A DNA stretch of 64,000 nt from Peribolospora baueri (lineage: Eukaryota; Basidiomycota; Peribolosporomycetes; Peribolosporales; Peribolosporaceae). Location of the stretch: contig JAMDHS010000107.1 in NCBI GenBank assembly GCA_029717555.1, positions 1 to 64,000 of the forward strand, given 5' to 3'. Made by a program: the position numbers and the translations under genes. The notes beneath the pieces are model-generated. The model searched no databases and was not told the origin of the DNA. It saw only the letters and a program-made list of their open reading frames with translations. Below, piece after piece: positions 22,969-34,837 of the stretch (position 1 is its first letter; every line of letters begins with the position of its first letter).

Positions 22969-25796
22969 ATGTCCTCTGGAACCACCCCCGCCCTCCTCAC
23001 CCTCCTCCCAACTTTTCGGGACCCGGCAGGCGGACTCCGACGCCGCATCGGCGGGGCCAAGCTGGACTCGAGGCTGAACCTCAACTCAGTCCTCAGGTTA
23101 GGCTGGAGGCAGGTGGTGTACACTTTCTCCCTCTTCAAGCACAGCCTGGCTCTTGCCGTGCTCTCTTCCTACGCCGCTGGTACTCCTTTTTCAAGATTCG
23201 CGTCTGTCCCCAGAGAGGTGGACGAGGCAGGAGTGTCTGGGGAGGGCAGGGCGAGAGAAGGGAGAAATTGTCTCCTGGAAAGCCGTCGTTTGCTCTGTGA
23301 CGACGATGCACTCAAGGTTCCCTCTTTTTTGCCCCCCTCGTCGATGAGGCGGCGGCGAGCAAGGGCGATCGTGCTGTTCGAGGAGCAGAGGAACGTACTG
23401 AAGGACGTTCTCCGGAAAGCTCTTGGTGCGGGTCTGTGCTCTTGTGGAGCTGGCGCAGACTTGGCGCTTAAGCACGGTTGGAGCGCTGAGTGGAGGACGA
23501 GGTCGCTGTATTCTTCCACGTCGTCGTTGCTTTCTTCCTCGTCGACACCCCCACCGTCCACCTCGTGCCGAGGCCTTCCACCTCGACCGTTCGCCTCCTT
23601 TCGTCCTCGTCGTCCATTCACCAATGCTCCCACCCACCGTTGCTCTACCCGTACCCAACTTTCCCTCTCGTCCGTCTCTCCTCGACGCTCTTTCACCACC
23701 CACACCATCAACACTCTTATGCGTTATCCGACGTTGTACGATCCCGTGAGGAAGCCCCGGAATCCCATCGTCCTGTGTCACGGTGAGTGGCAGCCAAGGT
23801 GCTGCCTATAAGCTCTCCTTTTACTAGCTCCTCGACTCAAGCGAAACGTTTCTGGCCGACTGATGCCTTGTTAAATTCGCCTTCCCTTCTTTTGGATCTC
23901 CTTGTAGGCCTCTATGGATTTGACGTCCGAGGACCGATCCTGGGTGTCGAGATCCACTACTGGGCGAAGGTTCTCGATATCTTGAGGAAGCAAGTTGACG
24001 CGGAAGTTGTGATGACGGCTGTTCCGGCGTGAGTGACGTTCGTTACCCATATGTTTAGAAATATTGAAATTCTTCGTTTGTTGTTCACATTTTTGCTTCG
24101 ACATCTTTTTTTTCACACTGTTGTGGCCGTTCTTCAGAACCGGCTCGATCCAGGATCGTGCCAAGGCGTTGCACATGTACCTGGACAGGGAGATGCGAGG
24201 TCGGGAGCTCAATCTTGTCGGACACTCGATGGGAGGCTTGGATTGTCGTCATCTTATCAGCAACATCCGGCCCGACACATATAAGCCTTTGAGCTTGACT
24301 ACCATCAATACGCCGCACAGGGGCAGCCCTTTCATGGATTGGTGTCGGGTGAGTATGCGATGAGCGGTCTCTAGGGAGAGCTTTGTTTAGGCGATCTCGT
24401 TCTCTCGATCCTCATGTCGCGCTTTACTGGCTCTCTTCTTTGCCTCGTGCAGGCCAATATCGGCGTGGGTACGGACGAGATCATAAGCAAAGCAGTGTCC
24501 GAAGCGGCGACGAGTGCAGGCCTCTCGACCGCGCGTCCCACACGCCCTCCGCCTTACTCTCTCAAGTCTCCTCTCTTCACGCGCACCTCGCGCGATGAGC
24601 CCCCTCTTGAAAACGGGTCGTCGCGCTCCCGCTCCTCTTCGTCTGTCCCCAGCGGTCTATCCTCGCTGGGAGGCACGTTTTCCTCGTACATTCTCGCCCT
24701 CCTTGATTCTCCCGCCTACGGCATGCTCACCACCTCCTACCTCTGCGACGTCTTCAATCCTCGCACCCCGGATGACCCTTCCGTAAAGTACTACAGCATC
24801 GCCAGCCGCATTCACCGAGTTCCCTTCTGGCACCCCCTCTGGCTCCCAAAGCTCATCCTCGATGCTGCAGCAGAGAGCTCGTCGGAAGGAGGGGAGAGGG
24901 ACGGAAGCGGATTGGGCCTCTTGGATGGAGAGCTTTCAGGGAATGACGGTCTGGTCAGCGTGCAGAGCGCGCGATGGGGCAACTTTTTGGGCGTCATGGA
25001 GAACTGTGATCATTGGGATTTGAGGGGGGCTGGGGCGATGAGGGGCTCTGGGGCTAGCGGGAGTGCGAATGGTAGCAAGAAGGAGGCGAACGACGGCCGC
25101 AACGCGGTTTCGTCTTCGTCCTTTCCCTCTTCAAGCTCTGAGGGGAAGAGCAAGGAGAGCAAGAGGACGGCGAGCTGGGCGGACGTAAACAAACTCGTCG
25201 AGTCCATGGCTGGCATGCTTTCCAAGTCCAACGGCAGCAATGCGAAGACGGAGGGTGAGCCTTCATCTACCTCACTCTCATCACGTTCGAACGCGTCCTC
25301 GCTCGCCTCCTCGTCGTCGGCTTCGCCTTCTTCTGAATCATCGCCCTCGCCTTCAGCCCCGCCCTCGACCAACTTTGTCATCTCCATCGCCTCATGGATC
25401 ACTGCTCGCCTCCCGAAACGAGACGAGAATAGACGGGTGGCAGCTGCCGCCGCCAGGGATGCCAGGAAACAGCTCGAGGACGCCGCGGACGCCGCGGACG
25501 AGAAGGGGCGCTCCAGCGCCGGCGAGAGGAAACCTTCTCGCGAAGCGGACGATGTCGTGGAGTGGGGCGCTAGGGACTTTCAACGCCTCACATACGGCTC
25601 CCCGGCCACGACCATGACGGCAGCGATGGCGGGCGTGAGCGCGGGCGTACCCACCGTGGAGACAATGGAAGGAGGTTATGCTGGTAACAGCGACGTTGGT
25701 GGCGCCGAGGCCAGGTCTGGGTCGAGAAAACGTGCGTTTGACCTTGAGAGGTTTTGGGTAGCCACGTGTAGACACTTGTACCAGCAGGGTTTGTGA
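22969..25796 (+). CDS. TGL2: TGL2-like triacylglycerol lipase
   Basis: Predicted 829-aa alpha/beta-hydrolase from exons 22969-23782, 23908-24028, 24138-24348, 24453-25796. The catalytic core starts with NPIVLCHGLYGFDVRGP (oxyanion HG) and continues with IHYWAKVLDILRKQ. The nucleophile elbow ELNLVGHSMGGLDCRHLI carries Ser at about residue 342, followed by TINTPHRGSPFMDWC. The likely acid and base lie in YYSIASRI..VPFWHPLW and ENCDHWD (His). The order and the GHSMGGLD / TPHRGSPF motifs match yeast mitochondrial Tgl2. It is far longer than Tgl2 (326 aa) because of a 270-residue basic/Ser-rich N-terminal extension and Ser/Ala-rich inserts before the final ERFWVATCRHLYQQGL. Mitochondrial location is inferred from the family. 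Confidence 0.85.
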
Positions 25797-27060
25797 ACGG
25801 GGCGGAGGAGGGCGTAGGCGGAGACGTTGTCGACGTGTAATGATAAATAGAGCGCCGTTTGATAGGCACAGACGGTCTGGACGTCCTCCGTCAACGTGAG
25901 GGGCAGCCGATGCGATGCGTCCTCGTACTCGCCGACGAGGTGAGGTTTTCGGCGGGAGAACGACATCCGGCTCCTACCTTGAAGGGAGCCGTGCCGGCCG
26001 CTGCAAGCATTTCATCAGGCAGTCACCCTCAAGAGGGACCCTGCACTGTTTTCTTTTACCACGCCTGCGAATGGAGGAAGAGAATGTTTTTGACTTCAGA
26101 GGCCCGTGGCGTCCTGTTCGGGCATGAAAGAGAGGAGAGTAGAAGACCAGGTGAAGGAAGGTTGAAGAAAGCGACGTCGAAGGGGATGGTGGGTGATAAG
26201 CCAAACCGGAAAGGGCATAGACGGGAAGTCGGAGCATTTGCTGTGGCATCCCAAACCAATATCGCTGGCGATAGGGCAGGGTAGGGTAGGACGTGGCGGG
26301 GGCGCCGAAGGCTCTGGGCATGCCGGAAGCGTTTGATTCAGTGTGAGGCTTAGGTCGGGGAGATGTTTTCCAACCTTTAAGAAGGGTCGCCATGAACGGG
26401 GCGATTGGAACAAGCACGGCCTTCAGGTTTGTCCCGTGTCCGTGCTGAGGTGAAATCAGAAGCACGAGAAGGATGAATGAGAAAGAAAGCCAAAGCTTGT
26501 AGAAATATCTCCTCGGCCAGCCAGCGCGACGCGGGGTGTGGCCTATCTGGTAAAGACTGGACCTCTCATTCCAAGGGAGGACGAGATAACGGACGGATAA
26601 GAGATGGACAACGAAATAAATGGGTGAATTGAGTGTGCGGAGGAAGGGGATGGGATAAAGAGCGAGGGAGGACTACAGACAAACGAGTTCGCTCTCGGGC
26701 GCACGGCATGCTGGAGGATACGATAAGACGGACGGAAGGACCTGGTATACACGCGCGGTCGAAGGGTGAGAGGAACTAGTGCGGCGCAAAGAAGGAAAAC
26801 GCCGCCGGGGCTGTGTATTTGGAGAGGACGAAAGACGAGGGAGAGAAGGAGGGAGAGAAGGAGGGAGAGAAGGAACGGAGGGTATCAAGGAAGGACGGGC
26901 GGGGAAAGAGGGTAAAGACAGCATGGCATACGTGAGAGACAAGTTGGAAAGACGCTGAAGGCACCTCGTTGCAGGTAGATAAAACGACATGAAGATGGCA
27001 AGAGCGAGAGGAGAGGCGAAAAAAAGACGGCTAGGTGGCGTCGTTCTGTGTGCGATGGAC
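25797..27060. other. Convergent 3' region, lipase / transcription factor
   Basis: About 1.26 kb of tail-to-tail DNA. It contains a 12-nt minisatellite at 26837-26872. Reading frames on the minus strand here are Ser/Pro-rich and show no family similarity, so no gene is called. Confidence 0.5.
26837..26872. repeat. Three exact copies of a 12-nt repeat
   Basis: GAGGGAGAGAAG is repeated three times without change, non-coding. Confidence 0.9.
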
Positions 27061-30000
27061 CTAAATGCTGGACTGAAGGAGGTGACCAAAGTATCCAAAG
27101 CCCCTGATCGCCTCAGCAACGACGTTGGACTGGAGGCCCGCTGCTTCGGCTTGGGCACGCAAGGTGGCGTTGGAATGATGTCGGCTGGCGTCGGCGGCGA
27201 TGACGGCTTGGTTGTATCGGGCGATGCGACGGTACAAAGGTTGCATGCTGTCGCGCTCGGCTGACGAGGAGGCGGACAGGCAGGCCAAGCTGTCGACGTG
27301 GCTCAGCAGGGCAACGAGGACCGGACGAAGGTCGTCGCGCCACCAATCGTCGTCATCCGCTCGGGATCTCGACGACGTCTCTTTTGACGGACCGGGAGTG
27401 GCGCGCAACTGGAGGTAGGTCAAGGACGAAAGACACCAACCGAGAGTGACGGAGGCCAAGCCTAGGATGGCCGGGCCGACGCCGGTGGAGAGGAGCGCCG
27501 GCGGATGGTTGGGCACCAAGGTCGCCTTGGGGTCGCTGGTCCGCGAACGCACCGGTCGAAAAGGGTACTCTTCTAGCAGGGCGGCGACGAGATCGACGTA
27601 TCGCTCGACCGTCTCCATGCTGGCGGCTTCAACTTGGGGCAGTCGCTCGAGCCAGAAAAAGAGGCGGACATAGACTATGAGTGGACGGCAGAAGTGAATG
27701 TCTTTGCGCCACGAACGAGGAGCAGAGGAGGGAACCGGAAAGCATATGGTCAAATTTACCAAGAAAACAAACCAGGGTCGCGAACGAGATTCTCCTTGTC
27801 AGACGCTCACCGAAGTCTTCTCGTCGATGGTCCACGGAAGGACCATGACGCGGGTCTGCTCGGCCTCGATCTTCTGTCAGGTCCAAGATTTCGTCCAGTC
27901 GTTCTTCAGGCACCCTCCAGTGCCCTCCCTCAAGCTGAGAGGCGTCGCGTAACAGGCCCAGACGGAGAGCTGCACGGAGCACCTCCTGCTCTGGCGTCTG
28001 CGCCTGCATCCCCGCACGCCGTCTGTGCCGCTCCTCTCCGTCTCCAACGACGAGAGTGCCGGCCATCTCCCGGAGCACTTTGATCGGATCGGACCCGATC
28101 AGGGTGAAGCCCCGTCGCTGGCCGAAGAGCGCAGCGTGCCTTGGCAGGCGCAATTTTTCATTTAACAAGTCGCACCGATCGATCGGCAGGCAGCAGCGCA
28201 GCGGCAGGCAACGTAATGACCGGAAGATTTTCCGTGATCAGCTGCCAGGCCGAACTCGCCGCCGATCACGTCGTCGTCTCCACGCACTCTTCGTCACTTA
28301 CCACCGATCCAACATGAACACGACCGTCTTGCGTCTCGACGCTTGCCCATCCGTTGCCTGCACCATGTCCACGGCGTGGACTAGGAGGCCCTCGAACGGG
28401 TGGCCTCTCCTGAAGCTGTCGAGGTAGCTCAGGACGAGCGCGTCGATCTCCGAGTGGCCCGACGTCAGATGCCGCTCCGGGGCGTAGGGGCCAGGGCCAG
28501 GGCCGGAATTGAGGCTGGAGCAGGAGTTGCAGTTGGGAAGGAGATTGAGGATGCCGCCGGTGACGCATTGGCCGGCGATATCGGCGATCTGCTTCCGCCA
28601 CCGCAGAGGCGCGGGATCAGGGTTCGGCCAGCGCCGGGGGTCGGAAGCGAGCGTGGGCTCGCTGCCGCCGCCGAGGTTCTCGGTGATGAGGAAGAGTGCG
28701 TCGTTGCCATGGAGAAGAAAAGGCTTGTCAGGAGGTGGGAGGATTGGAAAGGTGGCCTGCAGGTCGGAGGCGTAGAAGACGGCGCGGGCAGACAAGATGG
28801 TCGCTTCGGGAGCGAGAACTCTCGAAGGGTTCTCCTGAGGTGCGGGGGAGGCAGAAAAGACGCCGATGCCACACGATGAGGTACCATCTAAGCATCTGTG
28901 GTGTTCTGTAAGTGGGTTTTTCGGAAAATCCGAAGGAGGTGCCCTCTCTGCTGATGACCTCGACGTCCCCGCAGGCGTCGACCGCCAAGCTGGGCGAGTG
29001 CCACCTTCCTGCGACAAGTTGCTCGAAGAAGATCCTGCGTTTACCCATCGGGAAAATAGACGGGCGCGCCGGCGAGCCAGATCGTGCGTACGCCTGAAGA
29101 AGGGAACAGGTGAGCGGCGGATGCGAACAAACTCAGAGAGAAAGCGTCATCACACTCACGTGCGTACCGTTGCCCTTCCTCCTTCTGCCGACTGCTCCAT
29201 ATACTCGCACAAAAGGCCAAGTCGCGTGCAGTTGGAGCAAGGCTTTAACACGACCAACGACTTTTTGACGTGCACGAAAACAATCTCATTCTGAGGGACG
29301 TCGTCCGCAACGGCCGCCGTCGACGATTCGGAGCTACTTCCCGAGCTGCTCACAACCGAGGAGATGCCCACATCCTCTGGCAAGCCGCTAATAGCGTCGC
29401 ATCTGAAGTGGGGCGGATGGAGGAGATGTCGCGATGGGAGAAAGAGAAACCGACGTGTCATCAACACACACGGAAGACGAGCGTGCTCGGTCGCCGACCG
29501 CTGCGCACTCACTTTTTCTTCTTCCTCCGACAATGGTCGCAGGCCCTACTGACCCTCGCCGGACTGATCCTCGGTCTCTTCGGGTCCCTCGCCGGTCCTC
29601 CTCGCTCTTGCTCCTCGGCTGAGCCTTCACTACTGCTTCCGCCGTGCGTCTCTTCAGATCCGGTACCGACGACGCTGCCGCTGTCGACGTCCATGGAAAC
29701 AGGCAGTCGGTGAGATTCAGAAGCGAGCCCAACTAGCGACGGGGGCAAATGTGGTTGTGGATGGGGTTGGGCATATTGGAAATGTGCCTCTGAAGGGGGA
29801 CAGGATGGAAATTGGTCCTGTCGCTGCTGTGTGGGCATGGAAGGAACGGGGAAGGGACGGCTGCCGGGCAAAGGGGCAGAAGGGTGGCCCGGCCCATGGG
29901 TGGGCTCGGAGGGCGGCCCAGAAGCGGTGACGTCCTCGTTGCTGACAGCGATGCCGTGCGGGCCTTGGACGGGCATCCACACGAGCGGCGTTGGAGTGGG

Positions 30001-30876
30001 TATGTGTTGGGAAGGGACACGGTGTCCTCGGGCGACATCATCGCCTCCACCATCGACTTGGCTGTCGTTGCTCGCGCTTCTCCGGCTGGGATGGGTTGGA
30101 GAGGGCGAGCCGAGGTCCATGCCCCTGTCCATGTCGGATGCTGGGGCTGGAACCGACGGAAGAGGTGGAAGTGAAGTCTCCGTCAATGCAGCCGGTAGGT
30201 GTCGTTCGATGCGGGTAGGCAGGTCGCCAGGAACAGAAGCACCGGCTTGGTCGTGCACTGTGGACGTGTGCATCGCAGGGAGAGGCGGTCCTCTCCAGCC
30301 GTAGAGCGGGGGTGGCGGATGCGATCCGAGAAAACTTGACGACGAAGAAGGTCGACTACTCCACGCCGGAGGCGGAAGGAGCACAGCGGCGGCGGAGGCG
30401 GCGTCTGGAGTAGAGGGAACGAAGGAGCAGTTTCTCGGAGGCATGAGCGACCGCGTCGACTCCGGACTCCTCCAGCGCAAGACTATATCTCCGTCCTCGT
30501 CCTCAGCGCTGCGAGGCCGTTGTCCTGGGATGCTCTCGAGCGAGAGCGACCGCAGTGGTGGAAGAGTAGGGCGGCATGGGGCCGGCGCTCGGTCACTCCG
30601 GTGCCGCTCCTGCGAGGTGGCCGGATGGGAGAGAGGCGGAAGCAGGTGGTTGGCCTGTGTAGAGGCGGACGTGATGAAAGCAGAGGGTGGCAGAAGGTGG
30701 TGAGTGGTTGCACAGGGTGTGGACGAGGATGGTCGAGGCCGGACGTCCGTCGAGGCGGCGTCCTGAGGTGGGTTCTGACTTGATGGCGTGGACGCGGGGG
30801 AAGGCGACGACGACGAACGTTCGTCGTTCGCCGGTTCGCGGCGTGACCGCTCGTCATCTCCGGGATCGTCAGCCAT
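27061..30876 (-). CDS. Zn(2)Cys(6) fungal transcription factor
   Basis: Predicted 1141-aa nuclear DNA-binding regulator from exons 30876-29513, 29402-29160, 29093-28302, 28254-28176, 28117-27811, 27701-27061. The binuclear zinc cluster follows a 440-residue Ser/Pro-rich, probably activating N-terminus. Cys ligands at about 446, 449 and 456 lie in SRACDHCRRKKKKCDA; the second half, KPCSNCTRLGLLCEY, has ligands at about 510, 513, 520. As read, the loop between third and fourth Cys is about 53 residues, whereas the family has about 5-12. A 129-nt stop-free candidate intron (29371-29243) would reduce it to nine. The rest resembles a middle homology region: ILSARAVFYASDLQATFPIL, GHSEIDALVLSYLDSF, TLIGSDPIKVLREMAG, ending GYFGHLLQSSI. 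Exon 4/5 boundaries are less certain. Target genes are unknown; the long upstream region suggests complex regulation. Confidence 0.85.
29243..29371 (-). other. Candidate in-frame intron inside the zinc cluster
   Basis: A 129-nt segment begins GTGGGC and ends TTAAAG, is open in frame, and lies exactly between the two halves of the Zn2Cys6 cluster. Removal joins GLPED to PCSNC and gives C-x9-C spacing, which is normal for the family. Confidence 0.5.
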
Positions 30877-33096
30877 GCTCGACCGGCGTACCGCTGTGAT
30901 GCCGGAAAACGCAAACCCGAGCAGACATAAGAAGTCAAGTCAAGAGCGGCACGGATGGGGACGCACGCAAGCCGTCTCCCGTGGGTACGGTGACATCGCA
31001 AAGGCCAAGACAACGTACCAGTGCGTCTCGAGCGTTCGAGCGACGGGACGGTCGTGGCGGTCAGAACGAGGGAGGGGATCGTTGATGGTAGGCGGCCTGG
31101 GCGAGGAGACGGACGACGAGCGTCTCTTCCGGAGATCGGTTTTTCGCTCTAGCGAGCCGGTATCAGTGGTGAAAGGTACCGACGCAACACGGGCAGTCGA
31201 GGCGAGGCCAGACCCAACGGGACGACGTGCGTTTTTCGGTGGGTCGCCTTTTTATCTCTGCGCCAGTAACGGGGTCGCCAGCGTCACGTCTCGGAGAGAG
31301 GAGGCGTGTTGTTTTCCTTGAGAGTGCTCGGCGGTGGGACGTGTGGGAGTGCGCTCGCTGCGGGACGGCCGGCGGTGGACAGACGACGAGCAAGGCGAGG
31401 GACAAGGACAAGAGACAACAGACGCAGATGCAAACGCAGACGGCAGACAACAGACGGTAGAGCACAAACAAACAACAAAAACAACAAGCAGGACGAGACG
31501 CGTTGAGTTCGGCGCTTTTTTTATCGGAAGGGCGGCCGGCTGTCCGAGGGGGGGAGGCGTGTGGTGTGGGAGCAGGAAACGAAGAAGCGAGTTGGTGGGG
31601 GCGCTGGGTTCGGCAGGGCGAGGAAGACTATGATGTTGCCGGGTGGGTCGTTTGTGATTTGGGTCTTGGATGTGAGGGAAGGAAAGAAGCTGGAGACTCG
31701 TGTCCGCCTGGACTGTGCGGGTGGGGGAGGCGGTGGTGGCGTCGGCGTGGAGGGGAGGTTGGGGGACGGAGAGTGGGAAAGGCAGGGTAAGGCAAGGTGA
31801 TATGAGTCAAGGGCGAGGCGAGGCAGAGCAGCGGCTCTCACGGTTTTGCGGATCAAGGCAAATTTGAGAGGTGCGGAGAGGAGCGAGGGAAGGAGGGAGG
31901 GAGGATGGTGACGAGGCGGACAAAGAGGGATATATGCTATATACGGCCCTCGCCATGGCCACGCAGAACCGTTCACCGACCGACGCTCACCGACACGGTG
32001 ACGAGCGAACGAGCAGAGCAAGGCCGATGCCCAACGAGCCATGAGCCAGAAAGGGCGACCGACGACATAGACAACACACGACAACTTGGTCTCCAACGTA
32101 CTTCCCTCACGCCGCACCTCCTCCATCGACGCCCAATCGTCGGAGCCGGACCCGGCCAAACAAACACAGCCTGCGCCCGAAAGGACATACGCGAACGCCC
32201 AACCTTGCTCGACCCTCGGGGCCTTCGGGGCACATAGGCCACGCTAGACAACGCTCGCCCTCTCTCGGAGCTTTTTCGTCTTTGCCTCTTGCGTTTGCGT
32301 CTCGCGTCTTGCGCCGCCCGCCTCCCGCCTCCATTGTCGAGCTACTCGCCAACAGAACGACGATCGGGAGACGGATCGGGACGGAAGAGTTAGAGGGCGG
32401 GACGGGACGGGACTAGAGCGCGCGCTCACGCAGGCGGGCGAGCCGTTATCGTGGTCCGTTTGCTCCAGAGGGACAAGATTTGTACATGGGTGACGGCGAG
32501 AGAGATAGCCGTAGGTCGTAGTTTGTAGTACATGCGTGCACGCATGTTTGCGACGGCGTCGCTCGAGGTGGGCTATGAACGGGCCTGGCTGGATGCTGGG
32601 ACGCTGGGGAGGGATGGGTGGGCGGACGGAGGGGCACCGTCGGCTCGTTCCTCCATCTCGAGCTTGGTTTGCTCGTCTGTCTACGCAAGGGATAAGACTA
32701 CGTATACGGTGTGACGACGCGTTGTAGGAGATGCAACAACGACGGCCCGGCCCTGCGTTCGCCCAGCACTGGCCTCTCCTCGCTCCTTTCTTCTCGCCTT
32801 CCTTCACACCACCACCGTCGCCATCCATCGCCTCGGCCAGAACGAAGGACGAGGGCGGGTGGGTGACACATGCAGCCAGCCGATCCAAGGACGCCTCCGC
32901 CTCGCGCACAGGCCATCTCTCCACGACCATCACGCGATCGTCTCCGTCCCGTGCCGCCCAGTCGACTCCAGTTGCGCCGACGCCGAGACGCCGACGCCGC
33001 GCCGTGAGCGAGCGACTCGGATAACTCCAAGCGCGGGCAAAAGCCATGCCGTGTGTCACATCGGCGTGTAGCAGCCACGGCGCTTTGCACTCCTCC

Positions 33097-33117
33097 ACTT
33101 TATGCAGTGCATAAAGT
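33097..33117. promoter_or_regulatory. Perfect 10-bp dyad, candidate protein-binding site
   Basis: ACTTTATGCA and its exact reverse complement TGCATAAAGT are separated by one base. The site lies about 2.2 kb upstream of the Zn2Cys6 gene. It lacks CGG half-sites, so self-binding by that factor is not implied. Confidence 0.4.
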
Positions 33118-33843
33118 ACGTGCAGCACATGCATACAAAGACATCACAGGCGTCCACACATACGCCCGCGCGCGTAGTCCCGGCGCCCTTCAACAGTCCC
33201 ATGATGGAAGCTTCTCGCGATGCCGTCCTTCATCCAACCTTCCTGGCCACGCGAATCCGTGGGGATGGCCTGCTCTCTGAACGCTTTGCCTTCCAACAAA
33301 CCCTTCCCTCTCGCACGCACGATAGTACGACACGACGCGACGCGAGGCGGCGAAACCTGGACGACGTGGCGCGATACGGCCCGACAGTCTTCACGGGGGC
33401 CACAGCGGTCTACGGAAGAAGAGGAGGCAAGATGTGACGCCCATCCGGGGTTTAGCACGAACGAGCATCGGATCGGGGGCCAAGGTTGGCTCTGGCTCTG
33501 GCTCCGGTGGAGCTTGTCGACGTACACATCAAACTGTCGTGATGACAACCAGGACGAGGACAGTACACCCGCGCCGCGGGGAGGTGGGGATGGCGGCCGG
33601 CCGGCGTTCCGACGCAACATTGGAGCGAAGGAGACGGGACAAGGACAAGGGTAGACAGACGGCTGTGCATGTGTACATGATACGTGCATATAGATAGACA
33701 TACATGTACATGCAGCGAATGAAAGACAAAGGGGAGCGAGAAGAGCGATGGGCCATCATGACGTCCCGGTCGCCAACGTTGAACCAACGTGAACGTCTCG
33801 CGTGAATTGCGTGCGGCGCGGTTGGGATCGAAGGAGCGCAACC

Positions 33844-33867
33844 GCAATTGCAATCGCAATTGCAATC
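33844..33867. repeat. 12-nt exact tandem duplication
   Basis: GCAATTGCAATC occurs twice in tandem; each copy contains the palindrome CAATTG. Confidence 0.85.
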
Positions 33868-33932
33868 CGCATCCTAAACTTTGTCCCTGCCTGCCGCCTG
33901 CCGCCGCCACCGCCGTCGCCTCCGCTCGATGA

Positions 33933-33954
33933 TGAATGAATGAATGAATGAATG
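33933..33954. repeat. GAAT tetranucleotide microsatellite
   Basis: About five and a half GAAT/TGAA units in an unbroken run. Confidence 0.85.
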
Positions 33955-34420
33955 GAAGAAAGGAGGCTTGACGGCGGCGACGGTGACGGCAATGACGATA
34001 AAGTCTTCCTCATGGCATCCAATATCACCGCTAACCGGCCAGCCCATCCCGGGACAGTCTGTCTGTCTGGTCGTCTCTTGTCGTCTCGTCGGTCGCCGAC
34101 CCGGAACGTCCATTGCATTTTCGCACTACGTACGACGACCGACGACCGACTACGATTCCGACGCCGACTCCCAAGGGCCAATCAATCAACCAAGGCTCAA
34201 CGATTCCCCTCGCCCCGCCTCGTCTCGTCATGCCGTCGTTTCCCACTCACCTATCTCACCATCACCCTCGCTGTGCCGCGCCGCGTCGCCCATACTTTCT
34301 CGCCCCCTTCACTTACCGTCCCAATCCACCGGGTCACCTCTTCGCCCTTCTTCTTTGGCCCCCCCTAGCTCTTTTCCAAATCCGAATGGATGGATCGCCT
34401 CGGATCAAGTCAGTTCAAAT

Positions 34421-34455
34421 CAGATCAGATCAGATCAGATCAGGTCAGGTCAGGT
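34421..34455. repeat. Pentanucleotide array (CAGAT)4(CAGGT)3
   Basis: Seven in-register pentamers; the last three share an A-to-G change, showing expansion after the mutation. Confidence 0.9.
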
Positions 34456-34837
34456 CATCAGAGTCAGCAGCGACGTCAGCCCAACCCGTAAAGAGACGGT
34501 CGGTCAGTCATGTTTTCAGCGAAAAAAAAACAAAATACGGACGGAAGAGAGAGGAAGAAATGAAGGCGCCGGTCAGAACGAGAAAGGGAAAAGCAGGAGC
34601 GGTCGAGGGCGCAGAGTAAGTGACATGAGGCGGAACCACGTTGGTTTCGCGGGGATCATCGCGCGTCATGTCGTGCATGCCATGTCGGTTAGGTCAGGTT
34701 AAGGTGAGGGTGAGGGTGAGTCAACCGAGCGCGGGTTCATGACGAGGCCGTGCACACGTCGACCGACGGACTTGTGAGTAACGGCGGCACTACCTCTTCG
34801 CCAACCCTCCCCTCCACCCAAAGCTACGACGAGATGA

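Larger units (their letters stand above)
30877..34837. other. Gene-poor 4-kb region upstream of the transcription factor
   Basis: Between the transcription-factor start (-) and the MSL5 stop (-). Several long frames are open but low-complexity and lack splice or family support. It holds a 10-bp perfect dyad (33097-33117), a 12-nt tandem duplication (33844-33867), a GAAT run (33933-33954) and a CAGAT/CAGGT array (34421-34455). It probably carries the long promoter and leader of the transcription-factor gene; an orphan gene or noncoding RNA cannot be excluded. Confidence 0.5.

Noticed and set aside
28866-28925. A 50-nt intron (GTACCT to CCTCAG) in the transcription factor
   Set aside because: With the GTGAGT donor at 29159 the frame is open straight through this segment, so the extra intron is unnecessary.
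31521-32159. Minus-strand frame of 212 codons and a 296-codon frame at 32244-33134
   Set aside because: Pro/Ser/Arg-rich, no hydrophobic pattern or family match, no supporting splice structure; kept only as part of the gene-poor region.
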